Shown: positions 49,840-57,654 of the stretch, piece after piece
Position numbering within the stretch: the stretch's first letter is position 1
How the letters are laid out: every line of letters starts with the position of its first letter
Source of the DNA: Prorocentrum cordatum
Taxonomy: Eukaryota; Sar; Dinophyceae; Prorocentrales; Prorocentraceae
DNA: 64,000 nt
Direction of reading: 5' to 3'
Assembly (NCBI GenBank): GCA_963575745.1
Contig: CAUYUJ010000336.1
Span: 312,001 to 376,000 of the forward strand
Notes under the pieces: model-generated
Seen by the model: only the letters and a program-made list of their open reading frames with translations
What the model was told of the DNA's origin: nothing
Database searches by the model: none
Made by a program: the position numbers and the translations under genes

Positions 49840-51270
49840 ATGAAGAGAGATCTCAGCCTCACGACGCTGATGACTCATACTGCTGGAGAGATGGCTCATT
49901 GCGCTTGGATGGCATCTTGTGCCAGTGGTACTTTGCCAAAATCAATGCCGTTGGCATCAGGCGATCCATGCGTCCCTATTCCTGGACTCGCAAAAGAGCC
50001 ACCAGCACTTGATCCTCGCGATCCCACCAAGGCTATTCCTCATGATGATCCATTTGGCCATGCATACGACGACTTGTTCAACTACCTTCTGCTTCTGATC
50101 AACGACTGCCCCGGGGCGTGGGCATCTTGGGATTCACCTGAGAAACAAGAGTTCGTTCATCCCAAATTTGTGAAAGAGATTCAGGATGCACACGCAGTCA
50201 CCTGGGTCGTGTACGAGCAGTTCCTACAGCAGATTACTGCTTTGGACGGCGATGGCGATTCGACCAAATCACGCATCATTGCAGAGGGCAACAGATTGAG
50301 CTCCCACCGTATTGGTCCTGCTATCGACAACCAGGACACCACTACAGCATGCAACGGATTCTTTACACAGAATGCCTTGGATCGGCTCGCATGTGGACTT
50401 GAGCCCGACGTCCCAACTACCTTCTGGCGGGCGGCAGCTGAGACAGACCAACAGACCGAGGTCGGGCAGCCAGCGCAACCAGGCCCACTGCCTGAACCAT
50501 TGCAGCCTGGCCCGCAGCCGATCCCTCTGCCAGAGCCATTGCCGACTGGCCCACTTCCGATTAGCACGCCAGCAGATCCATCGCCACCAGACCAGCGACC
50601 GACAGCCGCGTCAGTTCCGACCCCTGATGACGACACTGACATGGAGGCGGCGGAGCTGGAGGCAACTCCTGCCGACGACGATCCTTCTCCCGTCACAGTA
50701 CACAAACTGTCATGGCAGGACAGTTGCGAGCGTTCCCTGTACGAGGACATCAGCCAGATCGCGACGTTCGACAATGCATGCACTCTTCGTGAGTACAAGC
50801 TCCAAGCAGGCCTCGTGGATGATCACCCATACGTTCCCCCTCCGTTGCGGGGCACGTCCGCCACCAACGGCATAGCTTGCTTGCAAGACGATGAGGGGGC
50901 GAGTCAATTATCGTATGACGACTGTGTGATCGCCCATGCGCCCGACATCGTTCAATCTGGCTGCTTCCCAGAGTGGAAATGCATATCGCTCCCGCCGTAC
51001 GACGAGGTACGCTATGGACCCGAGCTGCTGGACGACTGGCTCGGCGACCCCGTTTGGATGAGCAAAGGCATCACGACGATGCTACGCCATGAGATCCACT
51101 GCAAAAGTTTCATATCAACCAATTCAATGATCGACGTGTCAACATATGGCCGAAACCAACACAACACGAGTGGACGATTCCAAGCAATTGGGAATCGTTT
51201 CAGGATATGGTTGAGTGGAAATTTCGAGACCGCGCAGTCCACAACGGACCATCCACCGAGGCGGCCATAG
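49840..51270 (+). CDS. post-pol accessory ORF 7 (476 codons, Pro-rich middle)
   Basis: The longest intact frame of the upstream accessory region. Residues 1-205 are helical (DPFGHAYDDLFNYLLLLIND; AHAVTWVVYEQFLQQITALD). Residues 210-265 are a Pro/Gln/Leu tandem stretch (QPGPLPEPLQPGPQPIPLPE). Residues 290-420 are acidic globular text (SWQDSCERSLYEDISQIATF). After about 51105 real coding moves to the next frame (PSNWESFQDMVEWKFRD), so the last 50 codons are spurious. I do not recognise a domain. A flexible Pro-rich link between two folded parts is the only structural reading I can support. Confidence 0.55.
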   Translation: MKRDLSLTTLMTHTAGEMAHCAWMASCASGTLPKSMPLASGDPCVPIPGLAKEPPALDPRDPTKAIPHDDPFGHAYDDLFNYLLLLINDCPGAWASWDSPEKQEFVHPKFVKEIQDAHAVTWVVYEQFLQQITALDGDGDSTKSRIIAEGNRLSSHRIGPAIDNQDTTTACNGFFTQNALDRLACGLEPDVPTTFWRAAAETDQQTEVGQPAQPGPLPEPLQPGPQPIPLPEPLPTGPLPISTPADPSPPDQRPTAASVPTPDDDTDMEAAELEATPADDDPSPVTVHKLSWQDSCERSLYEDISQIATFDNACTLREYKLQAGLVDDHPYVPPPLRGTSATNGIACLQDDEGASQLSYDDCVIAHAPDIVQSGCFPEWKCISLPPYDEVRYGPELLDDWLGDPVWMSKGITTMLRHEIHCKSFISTNSMIDVSTYGRNQHNTSGRFQAIGNRFRIWLSGNFETAQSTTDHPPRRP

Positions 51271-52148
51271 CACACTTCAACAAGGATGGTGAACCAGACG
51301 GGTACTTGGATTGGACGGTTTATTACCCGATCTTTGTTATTCGTGCGTTCCAGAAGCACATTGACCCGGAGAAGAACCGGATCGATGTATATGCCAAACC
51401 AGTTCCTGACGGTGGCGACCCCAGCTGCTTCGATTGGAACGGCGTCATCGCTATCAGATGCGTTGGAGGGCACAGTTGCGTCAACCAATTCTCCAAACCA
51501 TGGAATATGGGCTGGGAGAGCTTGCAATGGACAGACGTGAAGTACCTCCACCATGGCACAACATTTTGTGCACGGCGAAGCATCCTCAAGTCAGGGATTA
51601 TTCCAGGCTACATCGATCCATCTTCTCAGAGAGACAAACACTTTCGCGGATCACCACGCGCGGAGGAATTCTTCAGTTCCAGCACCTACATAGACAACGT
51701 TGAGAAGAATCCTCATACCTCGGTACAACCATACAAGTTCAACCACTACAGGAACGAGGTCGAGCTGGTGATCAACATGGAGATTGCCACAAAGGCTGGG
51801 AGCAGATTTTGGCTGGGCGCACAAGGTGCTACCATGACCGAGGATGTGGTACCAGCCGCCGCAGTCATCGCCACTCGCCGACTCCAACCACGCCATGAGC
51901 ATGGCCGGCAGATCTGGCCGGAAGGCAGTACCTGGGTTTACCCACCATTGGCTGCGAGACAACCATTGAGCAGATATGAGATTTGCGCTGTTCCTCCTGG
52001 GACAGACATGATCGACGATCCTCTTGGGATTGCACCAACTGGCATGGCACAAGACACGGCCAAGAAGTCAACACAGTCCGCTTCAGCATCATCGGCCCAG
52101 CGACCAATCGCCCCTCAGCTGGGGGCGACCCCCGCTGGCCACAGCTGA
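51207..52148 (+). CDS. post-pol accessory ORF 8: KptA/Tpt1-like domain protein
   Basis: Coding in this frame begins upstream of the ATG, near 51120, as the continuation of ORF 7. From about 51540 the text matches the C-terminal lobe of KptA/Tpt1 RNA 2'-phosphotransferases: LHHGTTFCARRSILKSGIIP (family L.HGT....SI...GL.P), FFSSSTYID in the place of H(V/I)H.S, then VELVINMEIATKAGSRFWLG (family ...V.V.....A...G..FY.S) and TEDVVPAAAVI (family T..VP...I). The second family His appears as Phe. The N-terminal winged-helix lobe with LRH was not found. Tpt1 enzymes remove 2'-phosphate from spliced tRNA using NAD; related folds are ADP-ribosyltransferases. Activity here is unproven. Confidence 0.65.
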   Translation: MVEWKFRDRAVHNGPSTEAAIAHFNKDGEPDGYLDWTVYYPIFVIRAFQKHIDPEKNRIDVYAKPVPDGGDPSCFDWNGVIAIRCVGGHSCVNQFSKPWNMGWESLQWTDVKYLHHGTTFCARRSILKSGIIPGYIDPSSQRDKHFRGSPRAEEFFSSSTYIDNVEKNPHTSVQPYKFNHYRNEVELVINMEIATKAGSRFWLGAQGATMTEDVVPAAAVIATRRLQPRHEHGRQIWPEGSTWVYPPLAARQPLSRYEICAVPPGTDMIDDPLGIAPTGMAQDTAKKSTQSASASSAQRPIAPQLGATPAGHS

Positions 52149-53103
52149 CGCCGACGCTTTGGATGAAGAGATGGTCCGTGCTATGATTGACAGTTGTGGG
52201 CACAATACACAGGATACAGAATGGTTGATAGCCATGTCACATTGCCGAGAGGCCCTGCGACTTATTACTTCAAAGATCACACAGAGAGATTGGAACCGAC
52301 GGCCTATATTCAATGACGTTCGCATGGGGGACTTCATTATTGTCAAAAATTGGGGATCTACCAATTGCTACCACTACGACAATCACTTCCCCAAGGGCAA
52401 CCACAACACCAAGGTGCTCATGAACAAGGGCCACATATATGGTCCAATCATTAATTTCGGAGTCTTCGATAAGTTCTTTGCGGTACAAATACCGATCCTC
52501 GACTTAGGTTTACGATGGGTAAACATATGGTATTGCTGCCAAAACATGCCTCTCAAGGGCGTTGTCTTCGCTTTGCCAGTGCGTACCGACATCGACCCGA
52601 CGCACATGAATATCGCACTTGAAGGCCCCTCTTCATGCAGCGACCAGATACAGTTACATAAAGTTTCTGGTGACCTACCATATCTTGGAATGTCGAGCAT
52701 TTATAAGCCACGTATCCCGCGTACACCGACCAGACGCCCCGCTCCTTGGACACCAGATCCCGACGAGCTGGTGGCCACACCTGCCGAGGATCCCATTGCA
52801 GAAGACGTTGGATCCCGACAAGAGGCAAAGAGCCTCTGGCCACTGTCATTGTGGATATATCTACCACCCCACTCACAGATGAGGAGAAGGCAGCCAATGA
52901 CATCACGAGGGCAGACTTATCGGCTGATATCCAAGCTGATGAGGACATCGGCTCGAGCATCCTTGCTAATATTATTGGCCCGCCAGAGAACTTCCTCAAT
53001 CACCCCGACTACGACGCAGAAGAGGACACGATATGGATCTTGCAATCCTACGACCCCCGCATATACCGCTGGACGTCGGAGTTGTTGGTGGATTCACCTA
53101 TGA
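52024..53103 (+). CDS. post-pol accessory ORF 9 (unknown)
   Basis: The credible part is about 52145-52830: EEMVRAMIDSCGHNTQDTEW, MGDFIIVKNWGSTNCYHYDN, GPIINFGVFDKFFAVQIPIL. It is a beta-rich globular region ending in a Pro-rich linker (PRIPRTPTRRPAPWTPDPDE). Coding then passes to the next frame near 52820-52850. It continues ORF 8 across a frameshift near 52100-52150. No family recognised. Confidence 0.5.
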   Translation: MGLHQLAWHKTRPRSQHSPLQHHRPSDQSPLSWGRPPLATADADALDEEMVRAMIDSCGHNTQDTEWLIAMSHCREALRLITSKITQRDWNRRPIFNDVRMGDFIIVKNWGSTNCYHYDNHFPKGNHNTKVLMNKGHIYGPIINFGVFDKFFAVQIPILDLGLRWVNIWYCCQNMPLKGVVFALPVRTDIDPTHMNIALEGPSSCSDQIQLHKVSGDLPYLGMSSIYKPRIPRTPTRRPAPWTPDPDELVATPAEDPIAEDVGSRQEAKSLWPLSLWIYLPPHSQMRRRQPMTSRGQTYRLISKLMRTSARASLLILLARQRTSSITPTTTQKRTRYGSCNPTTPAYTAGRRSCWWIHL

Positions 53104-54446
53104 TAAAAGTGAAACAAATTATCGAGGTGCATACTGGCAGGGACAAGATTGTAGTGGATCAGATAGAGTCATACTTACGCTTTGACATACAATTTGGACC
53201 AAAAACAGATATATATATATATATATATATATACCACATGTATTACAATCATACCCACAAGTGGGCACGCGACTTACCGATTTGCAGCGCAGATAGTTTC
53301 TTCAAACAGATTGCACACTACCTGGACCCAGAGGTCATCGAGGAATCGACCACAGGCATATTTCAATGGATCTCGAAAGTGTACCAAATCATATTGTTGG
53401 ACAGCATCAAGGAGCTACGTGATTTTACAAATGATGTTATTTACCAGAACCATCCTGCCCTCAAGACGTTGCGCGACCTCTTCACACAGTGCATCGAGAC
53501 ACATGGCAACCCAGGCTTCCCCGTATGGCGGGAGCCGGTGGAGACACCTGCCGCGCCTCATGAGGATGAACCAGGCGCTGAGCAGGATACTCCCCGTGAC
53601 CCAGGCAGCGTTGCTTCCGCAGCTCCAGACCAAGAAACCATGGTACAGATCATAGCCGAGCAGAGGGGGGTCGACCGCAAGATTGGCGACAATGAGGTCG
53701 TCTTGCAGGCAGAGGCTAACCGCATCCGCACAGACAACATGCATCATGGTGTTCCTGACGCTGCGGACAACGACCCCTCCGAGTACGCAGGACTACCTGG
53801 GGAAACATTGTCTAGGATCGAGATCGAGGGGATGAGCCGATCGATCGCCTCACGCCCGACCGCTGAGGTCAATCGAGATGCCATGGATCAGATCGGCCGT
53901 GTTCTCGCTGGCGGTATCGACACCCGCTGGGGATCCCGTGAGCACCTCGCGATTCACGGGACCCCATGCCAGATCCAGCACGATATGCGATGTCGGAATT
54001 GCGATCGTCTCTTATCCCTCGGAATCGTCATAAGTGACGGTACCATTTGTGATATCTGCTGGCAGTACACGGTCGCTGTAGGTGCTACCGGCAAAGGTGG
54101 CGCCGCGGAGAGCGACCTAGCATACCTCCAGAAGTTGACCGACTGGATCAAGACGACCCTCTCTCAAGACGACATCGCCAGGTGTATGTCAGACGGGGCC
54201 AATGTCCAGATGACGGGCAAGCGCTCCTTGGCTGGTCAGCAAAAGGATAACTTGAGGAGATATGCGAAGAAAGCCGTGGAGAGGTATCAGAAGTGGGTCG
54301 ACGCAGGCTCCCCTCCTGCACACATGTGCAGGTTGATGGGTGAGTCTGACGACGACGGACCTATGCCACCCCTTCGCCAATCTCGTTCACCGTTTCCTGA
54401 ACGATGTAAAGTTCCACCACCAAATGACAGCCGCACGTGTCAATAG
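52746..54446 (+). CDS. post-pol accessory ORF 10 with zinc ribbon (566 codons)
   Basis: Coding-like from about 52840. Residues 40-260 are helical and acidic (SFFKQIAHYLDPEVIEESTT; IFQWISKVYQIILLDSIKEL). An AT dinucleotide run at 53209-53233 adds an Ile-Tyr repeat without breaking the frame. A Pro/Glu-rich linker follows (residues 265-305). Near 53990-54065, CRNCDRLLSLGIVISDGTIC followed by DIC is a C-x2-C...C-x2-C zinc ribbon. The C-terminal part is helical and basic (QQKDNLRRYAKKAVERYQKW). No known enzyme family is evident; nucleic-acid binding through the ribbon is a reasonable guess only. Confidence 0.55.
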   Translation: MDTRSRRAGGHTCRGSHCRRRWIPTRGKEPLATVIVDISTTPLTDEEKAANDITRADLSADIQADEDIGSSILANIIGPPENFLNHPDYDAEEDTIWILQSYDPRIYRWTSELLVDSPMIKVKQIIEVHTGRDKIVVDQIESYLRFDIQFGPKTDIYIYIYIYHMYYNHTHKWARDLPICSADSFFKQIAHYLDPEVIEESTTGIFQWISKVYQIILLDSIKELRDFTNDVIYQNHPALKTLRDLFTQCIETHGNPGFPVWREPVETPAAPHEDEPGAEQDTPRDPGSVASAAPDQETMVQIIAEQRGVDRKIGDNEVVLQAEANRIRTDNMHHGVPDAADNDPSEYAGLPGETLSRIEIEGMSRSIASRPTAEVNRDAMDQIGRVLAGGIDTRWGSREHLAIHGTPCQIQHDMRCRNCDRLLSLGIVISDGTICDICWQYTVAVGATGKGGAAESDLAYLQKLTDWIKTTLSQDDIARCMSDGANVQMTGKRSLAGQQKDNLRRYAKKAVERYQKWVDAGSPPAHMCRLMGESDDDGPMPPLRQSRSPFPERCKVPPPNDSRTCQ

Positions 54447-55197
54447 AGGCGACGAGGCCTACACTATTGAGGACATGCGGGACGCCTGTGATATCCACGA
54501 TATCAGTGTTAGGACTGGCCAAGCTGGTCGGAAGAAATGGTGGTTGAACACAGGCAGACTCGATAGAGGCACGAGGCAGGAGCGCGGACTCATCGCGATT
54601 GCCCTTCCCCGCGGGGATGGCACTCGCGAGAAAGTCACGCAGCGCAAGCTTGCCGTGCTTGCCTCCATCGAACCCGCCTTGGGCTCCACAGGTCAGAGGG
54701 GGGTTAGTTCAGAGATCGGAACCGATCCGATCGATCCTGATACATACCCTTCACATTCTCATGGCGCCATGGAGCCACACCTGCCGCGGCGCCCGCCGCC
54801 GCCGCCGCGCCCCGCTCCTGGCGACGCTGCTGGACCCAGCGCCTCTGGCGCGCAGGGCGACGCGCCCGCTGGGCCGCGCGGCGCAGCCGCGCAGCGGCAG
54901 AGCGGCGACGACAGCCGCAGACCCACGACACCTCCCCGCGCCAAGAGGGCGCGCAGGACGGAGGACTACGCGACGTGGTGGCGCAAGAACCTAGAGGAGA
55001 GCCAGTGGGGCCCCAGGTGCGGGGGCTACTACGCCAAGTGCTGGGTATACATCGCGGACAACAACGATGAGTTCGTGTACGCCAGCGACCGCCACTGGAC
55101 CCCGAGGACGCCCTGGGAGACCTTCGCGACGAGCTACGTCGCGGGGGATGGCCACAGGGTGTGGGACCAGAGGTTCTGCGCGAGGGGCGACGCATAG
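54340..55197 (+). CDS. post-pol accessory ORF 11 with GC-rich C-terminal module
   Basis: Credible from about 54440 (YTIEDMRDACDIHDISVRTG; KKWWLNTGRLDRGTRQERGL). From about 54775 base composition jumps to very GC-rich and the protein becomes Pro/Gly/Ala-rich, with an NLS-like PPRAKRARR. The last 80 residues look folded and aromatic (YATWWRKNLEESQWGPRCGG; YYAKCWVYIADNNDEFVYAS). The different composition suggests that the 3' end came from host DNA or another element. Stop at 55195-55197; a hairpin follows 20 bp later. Confidence 0.5.
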   Translation: MSLTTTDLCHPFANLVHRFLNDVKFHHQMTAARVNRGDEAYTIEDMRDACDIHDISVRTGQAGRKKWWLNTGRLDRGTRQERGLIAIALPRGDGTREKVTQRKLAVLASIEPALGSTGQRGVSSEIGTDPIDPDTYPSHSHGAMEPHLPRRPPPPPRPAPGDAAGPSASGAQGDAPAGPRGAAAQRQSGDDSRRPTTPPRAKRARRTEDYATWWRKNLEESQWGPRCGGYYAKCWVYIADNNDEFVYASDRHWTPRTPWETFATSYVAGDGHRVWDQRFCARGDA

Positions 55198-55216
55198 CGT
55201 AGTCGGCCGCGAGGCC

Positions 55217-55269
55217 CACCGCTCGATTGGCTCGAACTTCATCTTTATACAAGTTCGCCTCGAGCGGTG
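55217..55269. other. two-step hairpin after the last ORF
   Basis: Outer arms CACCGCTCGA (55217-55226) and TCGAGCGGTG (55260-55269) are perfect. Inner arms CGAACTT (55233-55239) and AAGTTCG (55251-55257) are also perfect, with an 11-nt loop. Placed 20 bp after the final stop codon, it could be an RNA 3' structure of the element transcript. Confidence 0.65.
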
Positions 55270-55942
55270 ACTAACCATATCATTTTAGGCCACTTCACGA
55301 TCCAAGAAAAGTGGCCACATCTACCCTTGTGAAACCCAAGGCAGCCTCCTAAGGAGCAACGCCGAGGGGAGTAACGATATGCAGAATTTATGTATGCAGC
55401 TTTTCGTGTTTATCAACGCGACTTTGCGTCTGACCAGACGTTTGTTTTTATGTTTAGACGTGTTTCTTAACACGATCGTGTTCCTCAGCACGACCTCATA
55501 ATACACATTTGTTCTCGCTTATTCTCTACAGTATGTTCAAATTGCGGTGAGAATGATTTGATGCCCAGTTCTAGTTTGAGAGCTGGTGGCAACGCCTGCC
55601 GCGCTCAGGCGCGGCAGCTTCCGATGTTGCTTTAATTGATCAGATCATCTTGCTCCGCCCGCCCGCGTCTCATTCTTCTCCGCCCTCGAGTGCCGAAGCG
55701 TTTTGGGGGGGCGCGCCGAGGGGGCACCAAAGTGTGCTTGGCGAAGAAACAGGGACCCTGTGTGTTCCTTCTTACCTTATCTTGCCTAATCGTGAACGCT
55801 ATCGCGATTGGGGCGCAGCTGACGCGATACAGATTTCACGCTCAGCTGCCTGACAGACCTGAGGATTTGAGGAGTAAAAGGGTGACGGGATCTTTTCTCC
55901 TGTTCCCGAGTCCTGCCCTCGCAGGCGGGATTCGGGACGGGG
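55270..55942 (+). other. 3' untranslated region of the LTR element
   Basis: No credible ORF. It contains an AT-rich part (55370-55590) and a perfect 9-bp hairpin CTGCCGCGC-TCAG-GCGCGGCAG at 55596-55617. It ends in a purine-rich stretch, about 55922-55942 (CAGGCGGGATTCGGGACGGGG), directly before the 3' LTR, where a polypurine tract is expected. Confidence 0.6.
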
Positions 55943-56138
55943 TGTGGGAATAGAACCCGTGTAATACCCTCATATATACTCCTTATCCTCACCTCCCCTG
56001 CGCCCGGCCGTTTGGGCTCAGATATTGGAATAGATCGATCAGACCTTTGATCGTGCAGGAGGAAAAGATATCCATCTTTCCCTCCTTTCCTCTACCAACG
56101 GATCAGGGGTTCTGTGCCTTTGTACTCCAACCCCATAC
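55943..56138 (+). repeat. 3' LTR
   Basis: Starts TGTGGGAATAGAACCC and shares text with the 5' LTR through CCCCATAC (56131-56138). The terminal CA seen at the 5' LTR is not preserved (TC follows). The LINE 2 sequence resumes immediately after it. Confidence 0.9.
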
Positions 56139-56354
56139 TCGGGCCGATGCTGCGCAAGAAGTTTTGAGCACTGCGAACTGGCACTGCAACAGTTTACTGG
56201 GCGTCGTCTTGGCCAAAGGCGGGTGGGCTAAGAATGTCGCGAAGCAGCGCGCCGTTGTCTGATTTGTTGGCCGAGGCGTCGCTGCTGCTAATCGTCGGCT
56301 ACCGGCCGATCGCAGTCCTTTTTTCTTTGGAGGCGTCGCGCCTCGCATGCGTGT

Positions 56355-56672
56355 ATGTTTTCTTTTTTTATTTGGGGGGGGGGGGCTCATGCTACAGGTT
56401 TAATTGGGGTGGAGGTTGATCAGAGGATTTCAGCTCTGCAAGCTCCTTCTCATTATCTGAAGATGGTTTGGTCTACGAAGGAGGTAGCATATAGGCTTCG
56501 ACTGTCTGTTCTTCTGGGCGTTCAGAATGTTGGGCTTCAGAACTTTGAGGCTTTCTTGATTGCTGAGGGGCAGAGTAAGCGCATCGGCACGGCTTTCATT
56601 CAGCACTGTAGGGTGGCTATGAAAGGGGGGGGGCAGCTGGGATGGAGATCGGCATGGGCACATTATAACTAA
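56355..56672 (+). CDS. LINE 2 post-RT fragment
   Basis: A 105-codon frame. After the G run it carries VEVDQRISALQAPSHYLKMV, RLRLSVLLGVQNVGLQNFEA and KRIGTAFIQHCRVAMKG, which matches the order I.KRI...Y..L...S...(R/K)L..F...V...(L/N)...E....K.L...R..L.G of LINE thumb regions. It ends at a stop after a second G run (56622-56630). Confidence 0.5.
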   Translation: MFSFFIWGGGAHATGLIGVEVDQRISALQAPSHYLKMVWSTKEVAYRLRLSVLLGVQNVGLQNFEAFLIAEGQSKRIGTAFIQHCRVAMKGGGQLGWRSAWAHYN

Positions 56673-56697
56673 AGGTCGAGTCCTGCAGCGTTGGAGG

Positions 56698-57093
56698 TTG
56701 ACCCCCGCTTCCCTGGAACTTCGCGTTCGTCGTTCGAATTGGCCGGCGCAGATTGCGCGCTTCCCTGTTCGCCACGCTCATGTGTTCACCGCTCTTTTCG
56801 CCGAGCTCCCCATTGATGGCTGGCCTCAGTGCGACTACATGGGGCGTCTCACTGTTTATGCCAACCCATGGGCGAGACTATTCTTCGCCGACTTGGAGAG
56901 CTTGGCTGCTCTGGAGGAGGGCGAGGAGTTGCTCGCCCGTTTGCAAGGTTATTTATGGGCGCTGCGGTGGGATGAGGAGGTCGGAAAATGCTTCTGCAAA
57001 ATCGATTGCGCTCTTCTCCGACGCAGGCAGCATATTGTGGCGATTCCCCTACCTGGTTATGTTTGTCGGCCCAACGTGGCCACCAGCTTGTAG
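56698..57093 (+). CDS. LINE 2 C-terminal fragment
   Basis: A 131-codon frame with RRSNWPAQIARFPVRHAHVF and LFAELPIDGWPQCDYMGRLT, then ANPWARLFFADLESLAALEE. The R...W...I...P..H..L..AL(F/W)G pattern belongs to the region before the C-terminal zinc motif of LINE ORF2 proteins. Text stays plausible to the stop at 57091. The zinc motif follows in other frames. Confidence 0.5.
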   Translation: MTPASLELRVRRSNWPAQIARFPVRHAHVFTALFAELPIDGWPQCDYMGRLTVYANPWARLFFADLESLAALEEGEELLARLQGYLWALRWDEEVGKCFCKIDCALLRRRQHIVAIPLPGYVCRPNVATSL

Positions 57094-57654
57094 GGGGAGG
57101 TGAACGCGCCGGAAGGAGGTCTTAAGTGGGTGTGTGGTGTCTGTTCTATTCGTGATTCTGGGGAGAAGATTTTACGCGGTGAAGTTCTACCTGATAAAAA
57201 GCAGCCCTGCACCATGAGCGTTTTCATCGTGGTTTCAGATCTCTGGGCCACGTGCTATGCAAAACCAACCAGTGCCCCAACTGTATGGAGATTTTTCAAG
57301 TAAGGGCTAGTAGGCACTTGGCGGGCTTTTTGATTCGGGGCTGCCGTTGCTCGGGGGGCGGCGGGCGGGCGGGCGCGCGCGCGGGGGGGGGGGGGGGGCG
57401 CGCGCAAGAACCCTTGCGCGAGGCAACTTATCAACAGTGTTTGTTATGATTCAATGGGTCAGAAATGGCACGGTATCAACAGCACGTCCGTATCCGTTTT
57501 CCTTGAGATCTTGGAGTTTACGACCGGCACCGACATTGTTGCGCGACAGGGTATCAGCCCGCGCAGCCGCGGCAGCCCGCGCATCAGCACGGCAGAGGCG
57601 CAACGCCCGGCTTGGATGGCAAAGCGAGCAGGCGGCGAGACTCCCGCGTAGGAG

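Larger units (their letters stand above)
38062..56138 (+). mobile_element. 18.1-kb Ty1/copia-type LTR retrotransposon
   Basis: It is bounded by two similar ~195-bp direct repeats (LTRs) and inserted in LINE 2, which is colinear on both sides. The internal order is Gag (coiled coil, CCCH fingers), protease, integrase, reverse transcriptase, RNase H. Integrase before RT is diagnostic of Ty1/copia. About 8.8 kb of further coding-like DNA lies between RNase H and the 3' LTR; typical copia elements are about 5-6 kb in total. The copy carries around ten frame breaks and several in-frame stops and cannot be autonomous. No clear target-site duplication was found. Confidence 0.9.
56139..57345 (+). mobile_element. 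LINE 2, 3' segment (post-YADD to zinc tail)
   Basis: It directly continues the RT text interrupted at 38061: ADAAQEVLSTANWHCNSLLG, VVLAKGGWAKNVAKQ is the (L...GL..N..K) region that follows YADD in LINE RTs. Next comes EVDQRISALQAPSHYLKMVW (56415-56475), the post-RT ...I..RI.A....Y..L(W) block, a thumb and linker region to about 57090, and two Cys pairs, VCGVC (57130-57144) and CPNCMEIF (57272-57295) with later His and Cys, the C-terminal zinc motif. Several frame changes and a G run (56376-56385) break it. Confidence 0.7.

Noticed and set aside
55636-55953. 105-codon frame just before the 3' LTR
   Set aside because: It overlaps the polypurine tract and runs into the LTR; no protein-like pattern beyond one hydrophobic patch.
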